Shown: one piece after another, positions 5,640 through 10,972 of the stretch
Layout: each line of letters begins with the position of its first letter
Numbering within the stretch: the stretch's first letter is position 1
From: Chloroflexota bacterium
GTDB lineage: Bacteria; Chloroflexota; Anaerolineae; Anaerolineales; UBA4823
Direction: 5' to 3'
DNA: 10,972 nt
Assembly (NCBI GenBank): GCA_012798185.1
Contig: JAAZNS010000032.1
Coordinates: 1-10,972, forward strand
The notes under the pieces: model-generated
Database searches by the model: none
What the model saw: only the letters and a program-made list of their open reading frames with translations
What the model was told of the DNA's origin: nothing
Position numbers and translations under genes: made by a program

Positions 5640-7325
5640 ATGAAAACCCTGGCAGAAAATATAGTAAATTCGTACATAAAAATCCCTGAACAGACTGCAA
5701 TTACATTACTCAAAAATCAAAATCCCGAGCAGTTAATTTCATACCACCAATTAATTCTCGGCGCGTATGCTTATGCTAAAGCACTGGAAAAAGCAAATAT
5801 TCATCCCGATGAAGTGGTCATTTTAATTCTTAACCACGGTGAAAACTTAATCTACTCGTTCTTTGGCGCCATTCTTCATGGTGCGATTCCTTCGATAATG
5901 CCATTCCTGACAGAGAAATTAGAGCCAGCCCATTACCGACAATCCTTACAATCCTTATTCGAAATTACCAGACCATCTGCAATTATCACATACCCTGAGT
6001 TTATCGAAGAAGTACGCATTGCTTCAAGCAACACCTCATCTATTCGGGCGATTTTTTCCACATTGGATATTCAACCCTCTGATCCAGTTAATATCGAAAA
6101 TCTTTTAGGGTTAAAAAGAAATGCCCACGATATCGTATTATTACAGCATTCTTCTGGTACGACCGGGTTGCAAAAAGGTGTAGCGCTTTCGCATCAGGCT
6201 GTGATAAACCAAATCAAAAGTTATTCCAAAGCCTTACGGTTGAATTCATCGCAATATGGAAAAGATATAATCGTCAGCTGGCTGCCTCTATATCACGATA
6301 TGGGGTTGATTGCTGGTTTTATCATGCCCATCTTAACCCAAACTCCGCTGATTTTAATGTCGCCTTTCGACTGGGTGCGAGCACCTTTTAAGCTGATGCA
6401 GACAATATCCAAATACCGGGGGACATTAAGTTGGCTTCCAAATTTTGCTTATAATTTCTGTGCTCAAAAAGTTCGGGCGAGAGATTTGGAAAATGTTGAT
6501 CTATCGAGCTGGCGAGCTGTGATCAATTGCTCTGAACCGATGGTCTGGCAAAGCCATCAAATGTTTCTAGAGCGGTTTAAACCCTATGGATTTCGTGCAG
6601 AAGCCTTGGCGACCAGCTATGCAATGGCAGAAAATGTTTTCGCGGTTACACAAGGTGGCATCGATTATCCCATAGTAATTGACTCACTCGATCGCCAATC
6701 CCTTCTATTTGGCAAAATTGCTACACCATCAAAAAATCATGATAATGCTGTCATGATGGTTTCAGCAGGAAAACCAATTGAAAATACTAACGTTAAAGTG
6801 GTTGATAAAAAAGGCAATGAGCTGCCCGAAAGACACATTGGTGAAATTGCCATACAAAGCAACTGCATGCTGAGCAGTTACTATAACCGTCCCGATTTAA
6901 CTCAAAAATCATTCATCGATGGATGGTATTTAACGGGAGACTTGGGTTATATTGCAAAGGGTGAAATATATATAACCGGCAGAAAAAAAGATTTGATTAT
7001 TGTAGGCGGGAAAAATATTTATCCACAAGATTTGGAAAGAATAGCAGGCGAGGTTCCTACAGTCCACCCGGGCAGGGTTGTTGCATTTGGGGTTTTCAAT
7101 GAGGAAATTGGCACCGAAGAAGTCGTGATTATTGCTGAAGTTGACACGCAAGATGAAGAAGAGAAAATAAGAGTAGGAGATGAAATTCGCCAGCGGGTAA
7201 CGCGCAGCTCAGACATTGCTTTGCGATATGTTCATCTCGTTGAAAGGAATTGGCTAATTAAAACCAGCAGCGGAAAAATTGCCCGTTCAGCCAACCGAGA
7301 AAAATTCCTTGCGCAATGTCAATGA
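5640..7325 (+). CDS. acyl-AMP ligase, fatty-acyl-AMP-ligase (FAAL) type
   Basis: 561 residues of the ANL adenylating superfamily. Motifs in order are the ATP loop HSSGTTGLQKG (170-180), WLPLYHDMG (214-222, characteristic of FAAL and related acyl-ACP ligases), ATSYAMAE (in the usual A5 position), YLTGDLGYI (A7), GRKKDLIIVGGKN (from 447) followed by IYPQDLE, and the C-terminal KTSSGKIAR with the catalytic Lys546. The YPQDLE ending of the A8 region is FAAL-like. DltA and NRPS domains have a different A8 sequence, so the substrate is more likely a fatty or other carboxylic acid than D-alanine. Reaction: acid plus ATP gives acyl-AMP, then transfer to Ser39-phosphopantetheine of the adjacent carrier. 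The 56-base gap before it holds no clear promoter or Shine-Dalgarno site. Its 3' end overlaps the convergent glycosyltransferase by 7 bp. Confidence 0.88.
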   Translation: MKTLAENIVNSYIKIPEQTAITLLKNQNPEQLISYHQLILGAYAYAKALEKANIHPDEVVILILNHGENLIYSFFGAILHGAIPSIMPFLTEKLEPAHYRQSLQSLFEITRPSAIITYPEFIEEVRIASSNTSSIRAIFSTLDIQPSDPVNIENLLGLKRNAHDIVLLQHSSGTTGLQKGVALSHQAVINQIKSYSKALRLNSSQYGKDIIVSWLPLYHDMGLIAGFIMPILTQTPLILMSPFDWVRAPFKLMQTISKYRGTLSWLPNFAYNFCAQKVRARDLENVDLSSWRAVINCSEPMVWQSHQMFLERFKPYGFRAEALATSYAMAENVFAVTQGGIDYPIVIDSLDRQSLLFGKIATPSKNHDNAVMMVSAGKPIENTNVKVVDKKGNELPERHIGEIAIQSNCMLSSYYNRPDLTQKSFIDGWYLTGDLGYIAKGEIYITGRKKDLIIVGGKNIYPQDLERIAGEVPTVHPGRVVAFGVFNEEIGTEEVVIIAEVDTQDEEEKIRVGDEIRQRVTRSSDIALRYVHLVERNWLIKTSSGKIARSANREKFLAQCQ

Positions 7326-8617
7326 ACTTGAGTAAAGTGCGAAGCTGAATTCTCTTGCTGTAACGACCTATTCCCTGTATCACCAAGCGTATTTTGATAT
7401 AACTCGACAATCCTTTTAGCGATATGCTCCCAGCCATATTGTTGCGCAAACGCGGCAGCCTGTTTACCTAATTTAGACCTTAATTCTTCATCGCATAATA
7501 ATTTTAATAATCGATCAGCTAATGCCTCTGGATCATCCACCGGAACGGTAAAGCCAGTAACACAATCTTGAACTAAAAATGCCAATCCTCCCACCTGTGA
7601 AGCCACCACCGGGGTACCACAAGCCATCGCCTCCAATGCTACCATGCCAAATGATTCGTAATGCGATGGTACGACAACTGCATTTGCAGCTGAATAATAA
7701 TATGGAAGCGTGTTTTGATCGCGCTGACCTAAAAAAGCCACAAAATCTTGTAATCGATATTTTTCTCGCAACAACTGTAAACGCGCCATTTCGCTGTCCA
7801 TTTTTTGCGGCGTAATTTCCGGATCTCCCCCAATAACTGCCAGACAAAATTGAGGCGATACGCTTTGAAGGCGTTCTCGCATAATTGCTATCGCTTTGAT
7901 TAAAATTTCTAGACCTTTGAGTGGTTCAATTCGTCCTACAAATAATAACATTTTGTTACAGACAGGAATTTTAATAAACTCTTTCGCCTCATCTGGAGGA
8001 ATAGGGTAAAAATGCCTCAAATCCACTCCCGGCGGAATAACGACGATTTTACTCACATCTGCCTGGTACAACCATTGAAGCTGAGCCAGTTCCGCTTGGG
8101 TTGCTGCTACAATTGTGTTTGACTGATCGATTACTTCTTTTTCGCCATTAATTCGGTAATCTCCTTCAATTTCTTCTGATTCTTGAGCCACGCGTTGTTT
8201 CATGACCCCCAGCGTATGAAACATATGGATTATTGGAATATTCCATACCTTCCTTAGCTCAATTGCAGCTCGTCCTGACATCCAATAGTGACTGTGAATT
8301 AAATCATAATGAATGCTTTTGTTTTTCGTAAACTCTAAAATGCCATTTACAAATTCAGGAACATAGTTAACTAATTCTTCTTTCTTCAATGGCACTTCGG
8401 GACCAGAGGGAATATGCACTACTCGATTTCCATATCCGAGGTCATGTAATACATGAGGGACATGCTCGTCCTGTGAACGGGTAAATACATCTATTTGTAT
8501 TCCCATACTTCCCAGTTGAATGGTTAAATCACGTACATATACATTCATTCCTCCGGTGTCTTTTCCCCCAAGTGTTGCTAATGGGCATGTGTGATAAGAA
8601 AGCATGGCTATGCGCAT
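7319..8617 (-). CDS. GT4-family glycosyltransferase (MshA/sucrose-phosphate-synthase-like)
   Basis: 432 residues, GT-B fold. The N-terminal domain has GGKDTGGMNVYVRDL (17-31), the glycine-rich acceptor loop typical of MshA and sucrose-synthase-type enzymes, and SHYWMSG. The C-terminal nucleotide-sugar domain has FVGRIEPLKG and SHYESFGMVALEAMACGTP with the E-X7-E pair Glu321/Glu329, the retaining GT4 signature. No signal peptide is seen, so it should be cytoplasmic. The start at 8617 (MRIAML) begins the first beta strand of the fold and follows AGGCGG at four bases. A TTG 15 bases upstream is possible but less likely. Donor and acceptor are not readable. Candidates are glycolipid, glycogen-like or compatible-solute synthesis. 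It converges on the acylation locus, so a link to it is only positional. Confidence 0.88.
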   Translation of the reverse strand: MRIAMLSYHTCPLATLGGKDTGGMNVYVRDLTIQLGSMGIQIDVFTRSQDEHVPHVLHDLGYGNRVVHIPSGPEVPLKKEELVNYVPEFVNGILEFTKNKSIHYDLIHSHYWMSGRAAIELRKVWNIPIIHMFHTLGVMKQRVAQESEEIEGDYRINGEKEVIDQSNTIVAATQAELAQLQWLYQADVSKIVVIPPGVDLRHFYPIPPDEAKEFIKIPVCNKMLLFVGRIEPLKGLEILIKAIAIMRERLQSVSPQFCLAVIGGDPEITPQKMDSEMARLQLLREKYRLQDFVAFLGQRDQNTLPYYYSAANAVVVPSHYESFGMVALEAMACGTPVVASQVGGLAFLVQDCVTGFTVPVDDPEALADRLLKLLCDEELRSKLGKQAAAFAQQYGWEHIAKRIVELYQNTLGDTGNRSLQQENSASHFTQVH

Positions 8618-8699
8618 TTTTCCGCCTGTCAACCGCTCAGATTCTATTTTTATTTCATTTGGACCTGCACTGCCAGTTTGAATATCCCTTTGTATTTAC

Positions 8700-8724
8700 A
8701 GGTATTGTTCATCCACAAATACCT
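8700..8724 (+). repeat. inverted repeat between glycosyltransferase and tRNA gene
   Basis: AGGTATT (8700-8706) and AATACCT (8718-8724) are perfect 7-base arms around an 11-base loop. It lies upstream of the minus-strand glycosyltransferase and of the tRNA promoter. No T-run follows on either strand, so an operator is more likely than a terminator. The rest of the gap between 8618 and 8751 shows nothing else I can support. Confidence 0.3.
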
Positions 8725-8751
8725 TAAATTCGGTGCTTTTTCAACACTCTC

Positions 8752-8781
8752 TTGCTACTTATTGGTTTGCACTGGTATAAT
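8752..8781 (+). promoter_or_regulatory. promoter of tRNA-Thr
   Basis: TTGCTA (8752-8757), an 18-base spacer and a perfect TATAAT (8776-8781) preceded by TGG, an extended -10. Transcription would begin near 8788, giving a short 5' leader of about 19 nt before the tRNA, to be removed by RNase P. Confidence 0.75.
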
Positions 8782-8806
8782 CCTGCGGGTTATATCGGTC
8801 GCTTTT

Positions 8807-8879
8807 GCCACCGTAGCTCAGCTGGCAGAGCAGGCGTTTCGTAAACGTCAGGTCAAGGGTTCAAATCCCTTCGGTGGCT
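8807..8879 (+). tRNA. tRNA-Thr (anticodon CGT)
   Basis: A complete cloverleaf can be folded by eye. The acceptor stem GCCACCG/CGGTGGC is seven perfect pairs, the D arm is GCTC/GAGC, and the anticodon stem GGCGT/ACGTC (one G-U) carries loop TTCGTAA with anticodon CGT at 8840-8842. The variable region is short and the T arm is AAGGG/CCCTT with TTCAAAT loop. The anticodon reads ACG threonine codons. The discriminator base is T (8879) and CCA is not encoded, so it is added after transcription. The udk promoter follows about 50 bases downstream. Confidence 0.96.
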
Positions 8880-8927
8880 CTTCTTTTGGTTTTTTCATTT
8901 CTTCAACCATTTTTCTTTACCCTTCAG

Positions 8928-8933
8928 TATAAT
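8928..8933 (+). promoter_or_regulatory. -10 element of udk, abutting the start codon
   Basis: A perfect TATAAT with only six bases before the ATG at 8940, so the predicted start site coincides with the start codon. A -35 box is poor (TTCAAC at 8902-8907 would need a 20-base spacer). The T-rich stretch 8880-8916 after the tRNA may help end tRNA transcription, but it has no clear hairpin of its own. Confidence 0.55.
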
Positions 8934-8939
8934 TCGGTT

Positions 8940-9590
8940 ATGGTTAAACGCGCAACCCCTCTTGTTATTGGCATCGCTGGTGGCACAGGCTCGGGTAAAA
9001 CCACTGTGGCTAATGTTATCGTGGATAGAGTTGGGAAAGATAAAATTGCTTACCTGCCTCATGACGCATACTATAAAGACCTTAGCAATTTACCTCCAGT
9101 TCAAAGGGCTGCAATTAATTTCTATCATCCCCATTCCTTAGACACTTCTCTGCTAATCGATCACATTCAGACACTAAAAAACTGGCAGCCCATTAACTTG
9201 CCAATCTATGATTTTAAAAGCCATAGCCGCACCGATAAGTTCATTGTAATCCAACCACAACCAGTGATTTTGGTCGAAGGTATATTAATATTTGCCGAAC
9301 CTTTTCTTCGTCTGTTATTCGATGTTAAGCTTTTCGTTGATACCGACCCTGATATTCGCTTTATCCGGCGGCTGGAAAGAGATATTAGCGAACGCGGAAG
9401 AACCACCCAATCGGTAATCAACCAATATTTAAATACCGTACGGCCTATGCACCTGGAATTTGTTGAACCTTCCAAACGGTATGCCGATGTAATCATCCCC
9501 GAGGGCGGAATGAATTCAGTCGCTATGGATATGGTTGTAGCGCGTCTTGAAGCGCTATTACGTGAACAAAACTCAATCACCCCAAAATGA
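8940..9590 (+). CDS. udk: uridine kinase
   Basis: 216 residues, close to the normal bacterial length. It phosphorylates uridine and cytidine with ATP or GTP in pyrimidine salvage, in the cytoplasm. The Walker A loop is GGTGSGKT (14-21) directly after the first strand LVIGIA. Other family segments are YLPHDAYYKDLSNLP, LPIYDFKSHSRT, VILVEGILIF and the Arg-rich lid FIRRLERDISERGRT. The start at 8940 is set by the family N-terminus and by the -10 element six bases before it. Upstream in-frame starts would overlap the tRNA. The stop overlaps the next ATG in ATGA, so the membrane protein downstream is translationally coupled. Confidence 0.95.
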   Translation: MVKRATPLVIGIAGGTGSGKTTVANVIVDRVGKDKIAYLPHDAYYKDLSNLPPVQRAAINFYHPHSLDTSLLIDHIQTLKNWQPINLPIYDFKSHSRTDKFIVIQPQPVILVEGILIFAEPFLRLLFDVKLFVDTDPDIRFIRRLERDISERGRTTQSVINQYLNTVRPMHLEFVEPSKRYADVIIPEGGMNSVAMDMVVARLEALLREQNSITPK

Positions 9591-10132
9591 AAAAATCAAA
9601 TCGCGATCTGGCAATTCGAATTCTTGTTTTAATATTCGTGATTGCTATCAGCGTGTACATTTTTAGCATTCGTGATCAAGCTAAAGAACTAGCAAAATAT
9701 GGGTATCCTGGCATTTTCCTTTTAGCGATGCTGGCAAATGGGACGATTTTTATTCCTGCACCCGGAATATTGGTTGTTTTTGCCATGGGGGCAGTGTTCA
9801 ATCCCTTTCTGGTTGCCTTAGCTGCCGGGGCAGGTGGTGCATTGGGTGAATTAACCGGATACCTCGCGGGTTTTGGCGGACAGGTGGTCATCGAAAAAAT
9901 CGAAATATATAACCGTATCATCCATTGGATGCAAACCCATAAACGATGGGCAGCTTTTATTATTTTTCTGCTGGCGTTTATTCCTAATCCATTTTTCGAC
10001 CTGGCAGGGATTGCTGCTGGGTCTTTAAAAATTCCGCTATTTACCTTCCTTATTGCCTGTTGGTTGGGAGTCACACTAAAAATGGTGCTTTTTGCTTATG
10101 CTGGTGCAGGTTCTTTTCATTTGCTATTTTGA
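9587..10132 (+). CDS. VTT-domain (DedA/TVP38-like) membrane protein
   Basis: 181 residues with about five hydrophobic segments: 10-26, about 40-60, 65-85, 120-150 and 155-175. The VTT core is visible as GAGGALGELTGYLAG (about 80-95) and the later FIPNPFFDLAGIAAGSLK (about 130-147), a Pro-rich re-entrant loop matching the membrane-embedded loops of DedA-type proteins. Bacterial DedA family members act in lipid-carrier or phospholipid translocation and membrane homeostasis. The substrate here is unknown. The second conserved segment has Asn-Pro-Phe-Phe where classical DedA proteins have an Arg-containing motif, so this belongs to a divergent branch. It overlaps udk by four bases (ATGA) and probably shares its transcript. 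Confidence 0.82.
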   Translation: MKKSNRDLAIRILVLIFVIAISVYIFSIRDQAKELAKYGYPGIFLLAMLANGTIFIPAPGILVVFAMGAVFNPFLVALAAGAGGALGELTGYLAGFGGQVVIEKIEIYNRIIHWMQTHKRWAAFIIFLLAFIPNPFFDLAGIAAGSLKIPLFTFLIACWLGVTLKMVLFAYAGAGSFHLLF

Positions 10133-10148
10133 AAAATATAGGTATAAT
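10121..10148 (+). promoter_or_regulatory. promoter of the CBS-domain gene
   Basis: TTGCTA (10121-10126, inside the last codons of the VTT gene), a 16-base spacer and a perfect TATAAT (10143-10148). The -35 hexamer is identical to that of the tRNA promoter. Transcription near 10155 gives a leader of about 62 nt, ending with AGGAGG (10206-10211) five bases before the ATG. Confidence 0.7.
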
Positions 10149-10216
10149 CAATGTATCAAAATCAGATAATAATTGGCTAATTCACCCATATTATTGCATT
10201 AGTTCAGGAGGACAAT

Positions 10217-10864
10217 ATGCTAGTTAATAAACGGATGAAATCCCCGGTGATCACGGTTCAACACGATATGCCAATTGTTGATGCCCTGAACCTGATGAAG
10301 CAAGAACATATCAGACGCGCTCCAGTAATCAAAGATGGAAAATTAGTTGGGATCGTCTCAGAGAAAGATATTCTGAATGCATCACCTTCTCCAGCTACCT
10401 CATTAAGTGTGTGGGAGATTAATTACTTAATTAGTAAAATTAAAGTATCCGAAGTGATGAATAAAAATGTTTATACAGTGACCGAAGATACCCCTATTGA
10501 GGAAGCTGCCAGAATAATGGCAGATAAAAAAATCGGTGGATTACCCGTAATGCGCGGCGATCATGTCGTTGGCATCATCACCGAAACAGATCTGTTTAAA
10601 ATCTTCCTGGAATTAATGGGGGCTCGTGAAAATGGTATTCGTGCAACAGTTCTTATACAAGAACAACGGGGACAACTTGCTCAACTAACTCAAGCTATTG
10701 CGAATGCAAAAGGTAATTTCATTGCGTTTGGTCAATTTGCTGGCGCCGATCAATCCAATCGGACGGTCACCTTTAAAGTTTCTGGGATCACTGCAGAAGA
10801 ATTAAAAAAATTAATTGAACCTCTGGTAGAAAAAGTGATCGATGTTAGAGAAGTAAAAGTCTAA
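10217..10864 (+). CDS. tandem CBS-domain protein with C-terminal ACT-like region (AcuB-like)
   Basis: 215 residues. CBS1 spans about residues 1-55 (MKSPVITVQHDMPIVDALNL ... GIVSEKDIL) and CBS2 about 76-132 (SEVMNKNVYTVTEDTPI ... GIITETDLFKIF). The last about 75 residues (RATVLIQEQRGQLAQLTQAI ... EPLVEKVIDVREV) have the beta-alpha-beta pattern of an ACT domain. CBS pairs bind adenosyl nucleotides such as AMP or ATP, and ACT domains usually bind amino acids, so this is a cytoplasmic ligand sensor without a catalytic domain. Its target is unknown. A perfect AGGAGG five bases before ATG fixes the start, the strongest ribosome site on the plus strand of this window. It has its own promoter and terminator and is therefore likely monocistronic. 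Confidence 0.88.
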   Translation: MLVNKRMKSPVITVQHDMPIVDALNLMKQEHIRRAPVIKDGKLVGIVSEKDILNASPSPATSLSVWEINYLISKIKVSEVMNKNVYTVTEDTPIEEAARIMADKKIGGLPVMRGDHVVGIITETDLFKIFLELMGARENGIRATVLIQEQRGQLAQLTQAIANAKGNFIAFGQFAGADQSNRTVTFKVSGITAEELKKLIEPLVEKVIDVREVKV

Positions 10865-10881
10865 ACTTCCATTATCCCAAT

Positions 10882-10920
10882 AAAAAAGATCAGGCGTTTA
10901 CCCTGATCTTTTTTTATTTT
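10882..10920 (+). terminator. intrinsic terminator after the CBS gene
   Basis: The stem GATCAGG (10888-10894) / CCTGATC (10902-10908) has a 7-base loop, is extended by an A-tract pairing with the following T-run, and is followed by a long U-rich tail. It lies 23 bases after the stop codon. The A-tract on the left would allow some function on the other strand too, but no gene on that strand ends here. Confidence 0.92.
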
Positions 10921-10942
10921 TTCCCCTATTTATATCGTAAGG

Positions 10943-10948
10943 TATAAT
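10943..10948 (+). promoter_or_regulatory. -10 element of the last gene, abutting its start codon
   Basis: A perfect TATAAT in the same GGTATAATCA context as the CBS promoter, seven bases before the ATG at 10956. A -35 box is not clear because the region upstream is the terminator T-tract. The transcript would be leaderless. Confidence 0.5.
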
Positions 10949-10955
10949 CATTTTC

Positions 10956-10972
10956 ATGGACTCTTACGTTGC
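10956..10972 (+). CDS. start of a further gene, cut by the window end
   Basis: An ATG placed where transcription from the 10943-10948 element should begin, followed by codons for Asp, Ser, Tyr and Val up to the window edge. Only five complete codons are visible, so nothing can be said about the product. The call rests on promoter spacing and on lying just after the preceding gene's terminator. There is no Shine-Dalgarno site. Confidence 0.4.

Noticed and set aside
5640..7325. Calling the ligase DltA (D-alanine-carrier ligase)
   Set aside because: The A8 region (GRKKDLIIVGGKN then YPQDLE) and WLPLYHDMG fit FAAL-type enzymes, and DltA lacks these.
8591..8932. 113-codon plus-strand ORF across the tRNA gene
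   Set aside because: It reads through the tRNA-Thr and two promoter regions and overlaps the glycosyltransferase start. Its sequence resembles nothing known.
1..10972. CRISPR arrays, insertion sequences, prophage or integration sites, including the tRNA-Thr as an att site
   Set aside because: No spaced direct repeats, transposase or integrase coding sequence, or duplicated tRNA 3' end were seen on either strand.

Overview
The window reads as an AT-rich bacterial chromosome segment. Gene content and sequence style (NuoB N-terminus, the VTT and SGNH paralogues, many starts without Shine-Dalgarno sites) suggest a Chloroflexota/Anaerolineae-type organism. That placement is an inference and has not been tested by any search.

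Layout: (1) 1-266, minus strand: the first 88 codons of nuoB, driven by a consensus promoter at 348-376. (2) 434-1039: a divergently transcribed winged-helix regulator with a C-terminal cysteine motif resembling SufR. (3) 1143-7325: a run of seven plus-strand genes that looks like a rearranged Dlt-type (teichoic-acid D-alanylation-like) surface acylation system. In order these are a small lipoprotein, a 41-residue DltX-like membrane peptide (1538-1663, easily missed by gene callers), a DltB/AlgI-type MBOAT acyltransferase, a DltD-like membrane-anchored SGNH protein, a second SGNH lipoprotein with Cys at the nucleophile position, an acyl carrier protein, and a fatty-acyl-AMP-ligase-like enzyme in place of DltA. 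(4) 7319-8617, minus strand: a GT4 glycosyltransferase that converges on and overlaps the ligase gene by 7 bp. (5) 8807-8879: tRNA-Thr(CGT). (6) 8940-10132: udk and a VTT/DedA-like membrane protein overlapping by ATGA. (7) 10217-10864: a two-CBS protein with a C-terminal ACT-like region, followed by a clear intrinsic terminator and the first codons of another gene.

How the main locus could work (inference from family knowledge): the ligase adenylates an acyl group and loads it on the carrier protein's phosphopantetheine. The MBOAT takes the acyl group at the membrane and passes it outward through the C-terminal tyrosine of the DltX-like peptide. The extracellular SGNH proteins then place it on, or remove it from, a cell-surface polymer. 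The ligase is not DltA-like, so the acyl group is probably not D-alanine.

Promoters fall into two classes. Genes with a strong AGGAGG site (nuoB, the CBS gene) have leaders of roughly 60-75 nt. Several genes without such a site (the regulator, the second SGNH gene, udk, the last gene) have a perfect TATAAT only 6-11 nt before ATG, which implies leaderless or nearly leaderless mRNAs.
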